From contig DEKA01000005.1 of the NCBI GenBank assembly GCA_002353635.1, positions 2,951 to 66,950 on the forward strand: DNA of 64,000 bases, written 5' to 3'. Below are positions 27,350 through 36,490 of this stretch, one piece after another (within the stretch, counting starts at the first letter, position 1; each line of letters opens with the position of its first letter). The position numbers and the translations under genes are program-made. This DNA comes from Lachnospiraceae bacterium UBA2734 (GTDB lineage: Bacteria; Bacillota; Clostridia; Lachnospirales; Lachnospiraceae). The notes under the pieces are model-generated. The model ran no database searches. It had not been told where the DNA came from and saw only the letters and a program-made list of their open reading frames with translations.

Positions 27350-28126
27350 ATGGAAAAGATCTCGAAAACAATTCAACAGTACTGGTTTATGTTCGAGGAG
27401 CTCGTAAACCGCGACTTCAAGCAGCGCTACAAGAGAAGCGTTCTGGGCATGGCCTGGTCTATTCTCTCGCCCCTTATGACACTGCTCGTGATGCGCGTTA
27501 TTTTCACGCAGTTCTTCTCAAAAGATATTCCGCACTACACGATTTACCTCTTTTCAGGCAATATCGTTATGTCTTATTTTCGCGAGTCCACAAGACAGGG
27601 CATGAGGTCGCTGGTCTCCAACTCAAAGATCTTTACGAAAATAAATGTGCCCAAGTACCTCTTCCTCCTCTCGAAGAATGTATCGGCACTTGTGAACTTC
27701 GGCCTGACGCTTGTTGTCTATTTTGCCTTCTGCGTGATGGATCACATCACCTTCACGCCGAAGATGATCCTGCTCGTGTTCCCGGTTCTGTGCCTTCTTG
27801 TCATGAACATCGGCATCGGCGGGATCCTGTCGGCCATGTATGTCTTTTTTGAGGATACGTCCTATCTCTACGACGTTCTGCTCACGCTCCTCAACTACAT
27901 GTCGGCCATCTTCTATTCGATCGACAAGTTCCCGCAGTCCATGCAGATGATGTACATGCTCAACCCTGTTTATGTGTACATCAAGTATTTCCGCCTGATT
28001 GTGATCGACGGCATCATCCCCTCCCTGGGGTATCATGTGCTGTGTGTCTTCTATGCGGTGTTCTATCTGGCACTTGGCATGTATATTTACAAGAAATTCA
28101 ATCATGATTTCTTGTACTATTTATAA
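27350..28126 (+). CDS. ABC exporter permease for polysaccharide/teichoic acid (Wzm/TagG-like)
   Basis: A 258-residue ABC-2 type permease with six membrane segments. The N-terminal amphipathic part with LVNRDFKQRYKRSVLGMAWS is typical of Wzm/TagG/RfbA permeases, which move lipid-linked glycopolymers to the outside. The C-terminal block FPQSMQMMYMLNPVYVYIKYFR is also characteristic. The ATPase follows after 68 bases. A GTTCAG-type half element begins at the stop codon. Confidence 0.9.
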   Translation: MEKISKTIQQYWFMFEELVNRDFKQRYKRSVLGMAWSILSPLMTLLVMRVIFTQFFSKDIPHYTIYLFSGNIVMSYFRESTRQGMRSLVSNSKIFTKINVPKYLFLLSKNVSALVNFGLTLVVYFAFCVMDHITFTPKMILLVFPVLCLLVMNIGIGGILSAMYVFFEDTSYLYDVLLTLLNYMSAIFYSIDKFPQSMQMMYMLNPVYVYIKYFRLIVIDGIIPSLGYHVLCVFYAVFYLALGMYIYKKFNHDFLYYL

Positions 28127-28140
28127 TTGTTCAGCACCCC
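28126..28140. repeat. Half copy of the GTTCAG element
   Basis: ATTGTTCAGCACCCC repeats the left arm of the 1098 and 18004 copies, directly after a stop codon as at 1098. The interior word and full right arm are missing, although GGGG follows about 20 bases on. Confidence 0.45.
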
Positions 28141-28194
28141 AGAAAAGTCTGAAAATCCGGATGGGGAGCCCGCTTACTATCATCAGGAAACATT

Positions 28195-29109
28195 ATGAGT
28201 GTGATCGACTGCAGTCATGTCAGCATCCGTTACATCACGGGTGACTTCAAATCAATAGGTCTTAAGGAATATATCGTGAGACGCCTCACGAACAATTACC
28301 ACGTCAAGGAATTCTGGGCGGACAAGGACATCACGTTCCAGCTCGAGAAGGGCGATATGCTGGGCATCATCGGCACAAACGGCGCCGGCAAGTCGACGCT
28401 TCTGAAGGCCATCACCGGCATCATGGTGCCGACGGGCGGAGAGATCAAAGTGAAGGGCAATATCGCAGCGCTCCTGGAGCTGGCTTCCGGCTTCGACGGC
28501 GATATGACGGTGCGTGAGAATACATATCTGCGCGGTGCTCTTCTTGGCTACACGCGGCGCTTTCTCGATGAAAAGTACGACGAGATCATCCGCTTCGCCG
28601 AGCTCCAGGACTTTCAGGACTACATGTTCAAGCAGCTCAGCTCCGGCATGAAGTCAAGACTTGCCTTCTCCATCGCCTGCCTTGTCAATCCTGACATTCT
28701 CATTCTCGATGAGGTCCTCTCTGTGGGCGACGGCGCCTTCCGCAAGAAGTCCGGCGACAAGATGAAGGAGATCATCAGCGGCGGCGTGACCGCTATTCTT
28801 GTCAGTCACGTGATGCCGCAGGTGCGGGAGCTGTGCAACAAGATTCTCTGGCTCGACCACGGCAAGCAGGTTATTTTCACGGATGATGCGGAGCTGGCCT
28901 GCGATGCATATGAGGAGTTTCTCGCACAGAAGAAAAAGAAACCGCCGAAGACCGTTGAGGAGATGAGGACGCTCCAGAGAGCATGGCACATCCGCCAGGA
29001 GAAGGAGACGGCCGAGAAGGCGAAGAAGGCCGCGGAAAAGGCCGCAAAAGAGGCAAAGGCGGCGCACGAGAAGGCTGAGGCCGACCGGAAGGCGCTACAG
29101 AACAATTGA
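28195..29109 (+). CDS. ABC exporter ATPase for polysaccharide/teichoic acid (Wzt/TagH-like)
   Basis: The nucleotide-binding domain has Walker A GTNGAGKST (residues 60-68), the signature LSSGM (148-152), Walker B ILILDEVLSVGD and the switch histidine in VSHVMP. The N-terminal SIRY...KEYIVRRL region is typical of TagH/Wzt proteins. The final 55 residues form a charged Lys/Ala/Glu-rich helix, probably a coiled coil, rather than a carbohydrate-binding Wzt domain or the long TagH extension. Works with the permease just upstream. Confidence 0.92.
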   Translation: MSVIDCSHVSIRYITGDFKSIGLKEYIVRRLTNNYHVKEFWADKDITFQLEKGDMLGIIGTNGAGKSTLLKAITGIMVPTGGEIKVKGNIAALLELASGFDGDMTVRENTYLRGALLGYTRRFLDEKYDEIIRFAELQDFQDYMFKQLSSGMKSRLAFSIACLVNPDILILDEVLSVGDGAFRKKSGDKMKEIISGGVTAILVSHVMPQVRELCNKILWLDHGKQVIFTDDAELACDAYEEFLAQKKKKPPKTVEEMRTLQRAWHIRQEKETAEKAKKAAEKAAKEAKAAHEKAEADRKALQNN

Positions 29110-29230
29110 TCCGTGCACGGAGGAGACGCCTGCATTCGGCGCATTTGAAAGCGTGATTTACAAACGGCCATGTATCAGGAATTTTTGTGCGTAATTTGTG
29201 GGTAATGCATAAGAAAGTGCAGAGAGAAAA

Positions 29231-30427
29231 ATGAGCAGCGGAAAGACAAATGAAAAGAGCGCACTGCAGGAAGACCTTGCACACAATGCAGGGTCACCCA
29301 TTGTTACAGAGAATCTGGATGCCCTGCGCGGCGCCTCTGTACTGGTGACGGGGGCGACGGGCCTCATCGGGTCTGAGATGGTGCGCACGCTCGACTGCAT
29401 CAATAAGGTACACGGGCTGCACATGCAGATTCTCGCGCTGGTCCGCAACAGGAAAAAGGCAGAAGATATTTACGGCGCTCTTCTTTCGGAGGGGAGAGTG
29501 AGGCTTGTCCTCGCAGATCTTACGGAGGATAGCTTTGTGCAGAGCGTTCTTCAGGAGATCAGCGGGAAACCGGCAGATCAGACTTCGGGCGCCGGAAGAG
29601 AGGCTGTCTCTTCTGACAGCAGTCTGCCTTCGGACAACGGCGGAGAACGCGGAGCAGGGGTACACATCGACTATATCATCCACTGCGCGGCCGTCACCAC
29701 CTCAAAGACGATGGTGCAAAAGCCCGTAGAGACTATAGTGACCGCGATCCGCGGCACACAGAACATGCTGGAGCTGGCGAGGGAGACCCACTGCCGCTCG
29801 TTTGTCTATGTCTCCTCTATGGAGATGTACGGGGATCTCTCCGTGTACGGCACGGATACGAGGGCAGATGAACAGAGAATCGGGTATCTGAATCCGCTTA
29901 TCGTACGCAGCAACTACCCTGAGAGCAAGAGAATGTGCGAAAACCTTTGCGCCGGGTATGTCAGCGAATACGGTGTCCCTGTGAAAATAGCGCGCCTTGC
30001 GCAGACCTTCGGCGCAGGAATTCTGCCGACAGAAAACCGCGTGTTCGCGCAGTTCGCAAGAAGCGCAATTGCGGGGAAGGACATCGTGCTGCACACCAGG
30101 GGCCTGTCTGAGGGCAACTACTGCTACACGGCCGACTGCATCCGGGGACTGCTCACCATTCTCCTGAAGGGCAGCAGCGGTGAGGCCTATAACGTTGTCA
30201 ATGAGAGCACGCACACGACGATCGCCGGCATGGCACAGATGGTGGCCGATGAGATTGCAGGCGGAAAAATCCATGTCGTCTTCGACATTCCGGAGACGAA
30301 CACCTACGGCTATGCGGCAGATACGAAGCTCACCCTCCTCTCCGGGAAGCTGTGCGGTCTTGGCTGGAAGCCGGAGATCGGCCTTCCCGACATGTACCGC
30401 AGGATGATGAAAGACATGGTAAGATAG
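29231..30427 (+). CDS. NAD-dependent epimerase/dehydratase family protein (extended SDR)
   Basis: The Rossmann loop VLVTGATGLIGSEMV begins near residue 38. The active-site pair is in SNYPESKR, and YVSSMEMYG supplies the catalytic serine. Similar proteins modify nucleotide sugars in capsule and teichoic-acid loci. An insertion of about 35 residues (around 112-146, Ser/Gly/Asp-rich) splits the expected link between the fourth strand and DYIIHCAA, and about 35 residues precede the fold. Substrate cannot be assigned; a UDP- or CDP-sugar epimerase, reductase or decarboxylase are all possible. Confidence 0.82.
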   Translation: MSSGKTNEKSALQEDLAHNAGSPIVTENLDALRGASVLVTGATGLIGSEMVRTLDCINKVHGLHMQILALVRNRKKAEDIYGALLSEGRVRLVLADLTEDSFVQSVLQEISGKPADQTSGAGREAVSSDSSLPSDNGGERGAGVHIDYIIHCAAVTTSKTMVQKPVETIVTAIRGTQNMLELARETHCRSFVYVSSMEMYGDLSVYGTDTRADEQRIGYLNPLIVRSNYPESKRMCENLCAGYVSEYGVPVKIARLAQTFGAGILPTENRVFAQFARSAIAGKDIVLHTRGLSEGNYCYTADCIRGLLTILLKGSSGEAYNVVNESTHTTIAGMAQMVADEIAGGKIHVVFDIPETNTYGYAADTKLTLLSGKLCGLGWKPEIGLPDMYRRMMKDMVR

Positions 30428-30458
30428 TATAGAGTTTTAAATGGAGGGTACCCTGCGC

Positions 30459-31625
30459 ATGCCCCGTAAGAACGCAGATAATCAGCAACTTCATATTGCG
30501 ATGATCGGACAAAAGCGCGTGCCCTCGAGGGAGGGCGGCGTCGAGATTGTTGTCTGGGAGATGGCGCAGAGACTGGTCCGCATGGGACACCTCGTGGACT
30601 GCTACAATCGCTCCGGCTATCACATTCATCCGAGAGACTACGACACAAAGCCTGGAATGCCAGGCAGATATGACGGCGGCGTGCGCATCATCACGGTGCC
30701 CACTTTCCGCAATGTTAAGCTCAATGCCATTGTCTATTCCGTGCTGGCTTCCTTCCGTGTTCTCTTTACGCACTACGATGTGATTCATTACCACGCGGAG
30801 GGGCCTAGCATTATGTGCTGGCTGCCAAAGCTCTTTGGCAGAAAGGTTGTCGTCACGATCCACGGTCTCGACTGGCAGAGATCCAAGTGGGGCCATTTTG
30901 CTTCCCGCATGCTCAGGATGGGAGAGAAGACCGCCGTGAAGAATGCGGATGAGATCATTGTTCTCTCTAAGAACCTGCAGGAATATTTTCAGAAGGAATA
31001 TGGACGAAAGACCCGCTTTATTCCGAACGGAATCAACCGGGGATACAGGCTGCAGGCGGATCTCATCAGGACCAGATACGGTCTGCGGGGCGGCGATTAT
31101 TACATGTCGCTCTCGAGAATCGTGCCGGAGAAGGGGATTCATTACCTCGTCGAGGCGTTCCGGAAGACAAAGACGGATAAAAAGCTCCTGATCTGCGGCG
31201 GAAGCGGCGGCACGGACGAGTATTATCACGAGATTGAGAAGATGGCGGCAGAGGATCCCAGAATCATCATGACGGGGTTCATCGAGGGGGAGGAGCTGGA
31301 GGAGCTCCTCTCGAATGCCTACTGCTATGTGCTCCCTTCAGATGTGGAGGGCATGGCCATCTCCCTTCTTGAGGCCATGAGCTACGGCAACTGCTGTCTC
31401 GTGAGCGATATTAAAGAGAACACTGAGGTCGTCAGAGACCACGCTGTGACCTTTCGGAAAGGGGATGTGGAGGATCTGCGGGAGAAGCTCCAGATGCTCG
31501 AGGACAATCCGGACACCGCAGCTTCCTACAGGGATACCGCGGCGGACTTCATCTGCGGCGAGCACAGCTGGGATGAGATGGTGGAGGAGACCGTGAAGCT
31601 CTACCGCGAGGTGTGCAGCCGCTGA
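30459..31625 (+). CDS. GT4 family glycosyltransferase (DUF1972-type N terminus)
   Basis: A 388-residue GT-B enzyme. The N-terminal IGQKRVPSREGGVEIVV and the HVYHAEG-like IHYHAEGP segment are typical of rhamnosyltransferases and related GT4 enzymes with a DUF1972 region. The donor half carries SRIVPEKGIHYLVEAF and the E-x7-E type block EGMAISLLE. The ATG at 30459 is chosen because GGAGGG lies ten bases ahead; the ATG at 30441 has no ribosome site. Sugar specificity is unknown. Confidence 0.88.
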   Translation: MPRKNADNQQLHIAMIGQKRVPSREGGVEIVVWEMAQRLVRMGHLVDCYNRSGYHIHPRDYDTKPGMPGRYDGGVRIITVPTFRNVKLNAIVYSVLASFRVLFTHYDVIHYHAEGPSIMCWLPKLFGRKVVVTIHGLDWQRSKWGHFASRMLRMGEKTAVKNADEIIVLSKNLQEYFQKEYGRKTRFIPNGINRGYRLQADLIRTRYGLRGGDYYMSLSRIVPEKGIHYLVEAFRKTKTDKKLLICGGSGGTDEYYHEIEKMAAEDPRIIMTGFIEGEELEELLSNAYCYVLPSDVEGMAISLLEAMSYGNCCLVSDIKENTEVVRDHAVTFRKGDVEDLREKLQMLEDNPDTAASYRDTAADFICGEHSWDEMVEETVKLYREVCSR

Positions 31626-31734
31626 GTGTTCTTTCCGGAGCATTCATGTGATCAACCAGAAAGGGAGTAAGGATTCTGACGCCGATCAGCAGTCGGCGCG
31701 GCTGGTATTTTAAGAAGCGCAAAGGGGAATGATC

Positions 31735-32208
31735 ATGAGCGGATGTCTTCTGCGGTATGCCGCAGACAATGAGGAGGACTGCCGTCTTCTGTACAACTGG
31801 AGAAATGATGCTGAGGTTCGGAAGAACTCTTTTCATCAGGAGGAGATCGCCTATGAGGACCATGAGAAGTGGTTCCATGCTGTGCTGAAGGATCCGAACC
31901 GGCGCATCTACATCATGATGGCGAGAGATATCATGCGCAGTTTTCCTGTAGGCGTCATCCGCGCCGATGTGGACGGCGATGAGGCGGAGCTCTCCTACAG
32001 CATTGACAGGGACCAGAGATCAAAAGGCTACGGCACGGAGATCGTAAACCTCGCCTCAGAGGAGATTCCCTTCGATTACCCTGATGTGAAGAAGCTCACG
32101 GCAAAGGTGAAGACGGACAACACTTACTCGCAGACCATTTTTGTGCGCAATGGATTCTTTCCGGCAAAGCGGCTGCCGGAGTACATCCTGTATCTGAAGA
32201 GACTTTGA
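31735..32208 (+). CDS. GNAT family N-acetyltransferase
   Basis: A 157-residue acetyltransferase with the acetyl-CoA loop RDQRSKGYGTEIV, the early WRNDAEVRKNSF segment common to PseH/RimJ-like members, and a C-terminal FVRNGFF strand. In glycan loci such enzymes N-acetylate amino-sugar nucleotides. The ATG at 31735 has AAAGGGG at seven bases; an ATG two codons earlier is too close to that site. Confidence 0.85.
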   Translation: MSGCLLRYAADNEEDCRLLYNWRNDAEVRKNSFHQEEIAYEDHEKWFHAVLKDPNRRIYIMMARDIMRSFPVGVIRADVDGDEAELSYSIDRDQRSKGYGTEIVNLASEEIPFDYPDVKKLTAKVKTDNTYSQTIFVRNGFFPAKRLPEYILYLKRL

Positions 32209-32319
32209 TCGAACTGTCTCTGCGCCGGAATTATTGCAGCAGGATGCACGGGCATTATCCTGCGGGATCGCCCGCACAGCTGCCGCACTGATGCCGGCGG
32301 AGCAGTCATAGGAGAGCGT

Positions 32320-33702
32320 ATGGGCAGATATTTTGGGACGGACGGATTCCGCGGAGAGGCGGGCGTTACACTGACGGCAGATCACGCGTATAAGATCGGA
32401 CGGTTCCTTGGCTGGTACTATGGGCGGGAGCATGAGAAGAACGGAAACGACGCACCTGCAAAGATTGTCATAGGCAAAGACACAAGACGCTCGAGCTACA
32501 TGCTGGAGTACTCCCTTGTCGGCGGACTGGTTGCTTCCGGCGCAGATGCCTATCTTCTGCATGTGACAACGACGCCGTCCGTCTCTTATATCACACGGGC
32601 GGACCGCTTTGACTGCGGCGTCATGATCACGGCAAGCCACAACCCTTACTGCGACAACGGCATCAAGCTCGTGAACCACAGAGGGGAGAAGATGGACGAT
32701 GAGACCATCAGCCTCATCGAGGATTTTCTGGACGGCAGGCTGGTCATCGACGGGAATGCCCTAAAAGAGCTCCCCTTTGCAAAGGATGACAGGATTGGCA
32801 CAACGGTCGATTATATCGCGGGGAGAAACCGCTATATCGGCTATCTCATTTCTCTTGGCGTATACGATTTCCGGGGCGTGCGCGTGGGCCTTGACTGTGC
32901 CAACGGCGGTGCGTGGACGATCGCAAAGGCCGTGTTCGAAGCGCTCGGCGCAGAGACGTACATGATGGGCGATCGTCCCAACGGTCTCAACATCAACAGG
33001 AATGTAGGATCGACACATATCGCGGCACTGCAGAACTTTGTCCTGGACAACCGCCTCGATGTCGGCTTTGCCTATGACGGCGATGCGGACAGATGTCTGG
33101 CCGTGGATGAGAGAGGCAATGTTGTGACGGGAGACCACATCCTGCTCATGTACAGCCTGTACATGAAGGAGAGGGGAAAACTTGTCGGCAACACGGTTGT
33201 CGCCACGGCACAGTCGAATTTCGGCCTGTTCAAGGCACTGAAGGAAAACGGCATTGAGTATCTGCGCACACAGGTCGGAGATAAGTATGTCTATGAGGCC
33301 ATGAAGAAGTACGGCTACCGGATAGGCGGAGAGCAGACCGGCCATATTATTTTCTCCAAGTATGCGACGACGGGAGACGGCGTCCTGACTTCACTCAAGG
33401 TGATGCAGGTCATGCTGGCAAGGAAAAAGAAGCTCTCGGAGCTGGCTGCGCAGATGACGCTTTATCCTCAGGTACAGTACAGCGTGCGGGTCACAGATAA
33501 AGACAAGGTCATGAACAATGAGGAACTGAAGGAGCTTCTCTCCTCCGTATCCTCGGCCCTTTCCGACAAGGGCAGCATTCTGGTCCGTCCCTCCGGCACT
33601 GAGCCGGTGATCCGCGTCGGCGTCGAGGCGGAGGATGACCGCACGGCGAAGCAGTACGCGGACCGGATTGCAGATCTTGTGCGCAGGATTGATCAGGAAT
33701 GA
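32320..33702 (+). CDS. glmM: Phosphohexomutase, phosphoglucosamine mutase type
   Basis: The protein opens MGRYFGTDGFRGEAG, closest to GlmM. The phosphoserine loop is ITASHNPYCDNG (Ser106), the metal site YDGDADR, and the sugar-binding GEQTGHI and RPSGTEPVIRV blocks follow. GlmM makes glucosamine-1-phosphate for UDP-GlcNAc. Because this copy lies inside a polysaccharide locus that contains manA and manC but no dedicated phosphomannomutase, it could supply mannose-1-phosphate instead or as well. Whether it is the only glmM of the genome cannot be judged from the window. Confidence 0.88.
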   Translation: MGRYFGTDGFRGEAGVTLTADHAYKIGRFLGWYYGREHEKNGNDAPAKIVIGKDTRRSSYMLEYSLVGGLVASGADAYLLHVTTTPSVSYITRADRFDCGVMITASHNPYCDNGIKLVNHRGEKMDDETISLIEDFLDGRLVIDGNALKELPFAKDDRIGTTVDYIAGRNRYIGYLISLGVYDFRGVRVGLDCANGGAWTIAKAVFEALGAETYMMGDRPNGLNINRNVGSTHIAALQNFVLDNRLDVGFAYDGDADRCLAVDERGNVVTGDHILLMYSLYMKERGKLVGNTVVATAQSNFGLFKALKENGIEYLRTQVGDKYVYEAMKKYGYRIGGEQTGHIIFSKYATTGDGVLTSLKVMQVMLARKKKLSELAAQMTLYPQVQYSVRVTDKDKVMNNEELKELLSSVSSALSDKGSILVRPSGTEPVIRVGVEAEDDRTAKQYADRIADLVRRIDQE

Positions 33703-33708
33703 CCGCAG

Positions 33709-34863
33709 ATGAGGCATGTGGCATTATGGTCTGAGAAGGACCTGGACAGCAACAGAACAGGATGGATTGACATTGCCAGGGGAATCGGCATATGGCTGAT
33801 CGCTGCAGGCCATCTGCTGCGCAGGGGACACATCGCCGATTATATCCTCTCGGGTGCTGTGGCACTCTTTTTCTATCTTGCCGGATACGTCTATTACTGG
33901 CATGAGGACAGGGCGCAGTACTGGAAGGGGAGAGTCCTGCGTCTTGTAGTTCCCTATCTTGCAGTGGGGAGCGTCAGCATCATCCTCTATGAATTTCTGG
34001 GGGCGTATGCTGCACATGTCCTTGGAACGGCGGCGCCGCCGGGCTTTGCTGCGGATTTCCGCCATCTCCTTTTCGCCAACGGCAAGCTTGGCTGCATGAA
34101 GTGGAATGAGTCCTTGTGGTTCCTGCCCTGTCTCTTCTCCATGACTGTCCTCGCAGAGTTTATCGAGTACATGGTCCGCACATCAACTACCGGGATCATC
34201 AAGGCCGCGGAGGTGCGCATCGTTTACGTTGTGCTCTTTGGCGGCATCGGCTACATTCTGACCCAGTGGATGAAGGGAGGAATGTATCCCTGGCACATAG
34301 AGACGGCGCTGTGCATGCTCTTCTTTTTTGAGGCCGGACAGGTCCGGCGGCAGATCCACGACAGCCGCGTGCGCTGGGCACAGTTGAGCGGAGGAAAATT
34401 CCGTAAGCCAAGAGTGGATGTGCGCGTGATGAGCGGCATCTGCGGGATCGCCGCATCTTTGATCCTGACGATCTACAACGGCTCTATCAGCGTGCGCACG
34501 GATGAATATCCGCACTACCTGCTGTCCTTTTTCATCATGTTCCTCTTCAGTGAGGGCGTGGTGCAGCTCACCATTGCCGCAGAGCACTGTGCATTTCTGG
34601 AAAATATCGGCAGAGCCTCTATGGATATTCTGCTCTGGAACAAATTCCCGGTCCTTTTCGTGCAGCTGGCAGTGGGTCCCATCCTGTTCCATTGGGAGAG
34701 GCTCTTTCTTGAGAAGGATACAGTCCCTGCTGCCGTGCTCACAGCGCTGCTCGCCCTTCCCTGCATGGGGCTGTGTATCGCCTGGACGAAAATGTACCAG
34801 GCTGCCGCACAGAGCATTGGCAGAAGGCTGAAAAAAGAAAAGACGGTTGCAGAGAATGAATGA
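33709..34863 (+). CDS. Acyltransferase 3 family protein, fucose 4-O-acetylase-like
   Basis: A 384-residue multi-spanning acyltransferase. The opening TGWIDIARGIGIWLIAAGH (His35) and FFYLAGYVYY match the subgroup related to fucose 4-O-acetylases. With a full GDP-fucose pathway in the locus, a fucose residue is an attractive acceptor, but this rests on context. Six bases separate it from glmM and it overlaps the next gene by eight bases, so the three are probably one transcript. Confidence 0.83.
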   Translation: MRHVALWSEKDLDSNRTGWIDIARGIGIWLIAAGHLLRRGHIADYILSGAVALFFYLAGYVYYWHEDRAQYWKGRVLRLVVPYLAVGSVSIILYEFLGAYAAHVLGTAAPPGFAADFRHLLFANGKLGCMKWNESLWFLPCLFSMTVLAEFIEYMVRTSTTGIIKAAEVRIVYVVLFGGIGYILTQWMKGGMYPWHIETALCMLFFFEAGQVRRQIHDSRVRWAQLSGGKFRKPRVDVRVMSGICGIAASLILTIYNGSISVRTDEYPHYLLSFFIMFLFSEGVVQLTIAAEHCAFLENIGRASMDILLWNKFPVLFVQLAVGPILFHWERLFLEKDTVPAAVLTALLALPCMGLCIAWTKMYQAAAQSIGRRLKKEKTVAENE

Positions 34864-36481
34864 CGAGAAGAGATACCGGCTAAAGCCGGCAGAAGATCCG
34901 GCCGCGCACCCTGCGGCTGAGAAGAGAGAACAGTGTTATGAAAAGACGGTCAGCGTGCTGTGTATTCTCGCTGCGGCCGTCTTTGTCCTTCTTCTTATTC
35001 CGATCCTCGCCGCCTCTTTTTCAGCACACACAGTCAATGATGACTACAACTTCGCCTGGAGAGTGTATCATGCGGTGCGAGGGGGGAGCAGCCCCATCGG
35101 GATTCTCGCTGCCGCTGTGCAGGAGACCGTCTATATCTGGCAGATCTGGCAGGGGACATTCTCTGCTGTCTTTCTCTTTTCTTTAAGTCCCGGAGCATTT
35201 TCAGAGAGAGCCTACGCGCTCACGACGTGGATTCTCCTCGGAAGTCTTATTATCGCCACGTCTTATTGTGTGCACACCGTTGTCAGGCAGAGACTGCACG
35301 GCAGCAGGGCGGAGAGCGCCCTGATCTGCGCATCCGTTCTGACAGTGTCCGTGAGCTTTGTGCCTGATAAGGCGGAGGCCTATTACTGGTGGAACGGGGC
35401 AGTGTATTACACCTTTTTTTATGCCCTGAGCCTCATCCTCGGTGCAGTTGTTCTGCAGCTTCTGCAGGATCCAGGCACCATTAATGTTCCTACAGATTCT
35501 GCTGCGGCAGGGCATATGACGGAGCGCGTATCCTCTGCACATCGGCGAGGGCACAGGCGTCTTCTTACTGCGGGCTGTCTGTTGGGATTTCTGGTCGGCG
35601 GAGGCAATTATACGAGTGCACTTCTTAGCACAGAGTGTCTTGCTCTTGTTCTTTTGTGGTGCATTCTCACAAAGAACCGGAAATGGAGAGAGATTCTGCC
35701 GGTACTGGCTTTTCTCGTGCTCGCGTTTGCGGTCAGTCTTGCAAGTCCCGGCGCGGCGGAGAGATCCGGCAGGACGGAGGGAATGGCGCCTCTGCAAGCA
35801 GTGCTCTCAGCTCTGCGGCAGGCCGTTGTTTTCATTCTGCAGTGGACGGATCTTACGGTGATTGCCCTTCTTCTTTTTCTTCTGCCGGCCTTTGTGCATC
35901 TGGCGAAGAAGAGCGGACGGGAATTCCGCCATCCGCTGCAGACGTTGCTCCTTAGTTACCTGCTGTTCGCTTCGCAGATTGCTCCTTCCTATTACGGCGT
36001 ATCGACCTACGGCGGCGGCAGGCAGGTGGATATTTATTATTATTCGTATGTGCTGACGGCAGTGGGACTTACCTTTTATCTGACCGGGTGGCTGATGGGG
36101 AGAATAAGAACAGATACGGCGAAGAAGAGAAAAAGCGGTTTCCATAGTGGTGTTCTGCTACTGTGGTCAGGAAAGGGCCTTCTCATTCTTTGCATAGTCT
36201 TCCTCATCGGCTGTAAAATAAATGGTCTGCACAGCATCACTTCTGTGGCAGCAGGAGATGATCTCGTACACGGACGCCTTGCCGCTTATGACAGGGAATA
36301 TATGGAAATGGCGAAAGACCTTGAGCAGGGCCATGGAAAGAAATCCGTCACAGTGAGCGCACCGACCGCGCAGCCTTCTGTTTTCCCGGTCTCTGAGATA
36401 GAGACATATCCCGGAGGGTGGGTCAACAAGGCTATGGAGCGCTACTACGACATAGAACAGATTCAGAAAAAGGGAGAATGA
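34856..36481 (+). CDS. Large polytopic membrane protein, DUF6056/GT-C-like
   Basis: 541 residues with a charged N-terminal 35 residues and roughly 11 membrane segments. The first outside loop contains TVNDDYNFAWR; acidic residues here are typical of GT-C glycosyltransferases that use polyprenyl-phosphate sugars. YYWWNGAVYYTFFYAL is a second recognisable block of the DUF6056 group. The C-terminal 90 residues are outside. ATG at 34856 overlaps the previous stop and is preferred over a TTG three codons earlier. Sugar donor and acceptor are not known. Confidence 0.7.
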   Translation: MNDEKRYRLKPAEDPAAHPAAEKREQCYEKTVSVLCILAAAVFVLLLIPILAASFSAHTVNDDYNFAWRVYHAVRGGSSPIGILAAAVQETVYIWQIWQGTFSAVFLFSLSPGAFSERAYALTTWILLGSLIIATSYCVHTVVRQRLHGSRAESALICASVLTVSVSFVPDKAEAYYWWNGAVYYTFFYALSLILGAVVLQLLQDPGTINVPTDSAAAGHMTERVSSAHRRGHRRLLTAGCLLGFLVGGGNYTSALLSTECLALVLLWCILTKNRKWREILPVLAFLVLAFAVSLASPGAAERSGRTEGMAPLQAVLSALRQAVVFILQWTDLTVIALLLFLLPAFVHLAKKSGREFRHPLQTLLLSYLLFASQIAPSYYGVSTYGGGRQVDIYYYSYVLTAVGLTFYLTGWLMGRIRTDTAKKRKSGFHSGVLLLWSGKGLLILCIVFLIGCKINGLHSITSVAAGDDLVHGRLAAYDREYMEMAKDLEQGHGKKSVTVSAPTAQPSVFPVSEIETYPGGWVNKAMERYYDIEQIQKKGE

Positions 36482-36490
36482 GAAGTTTTA

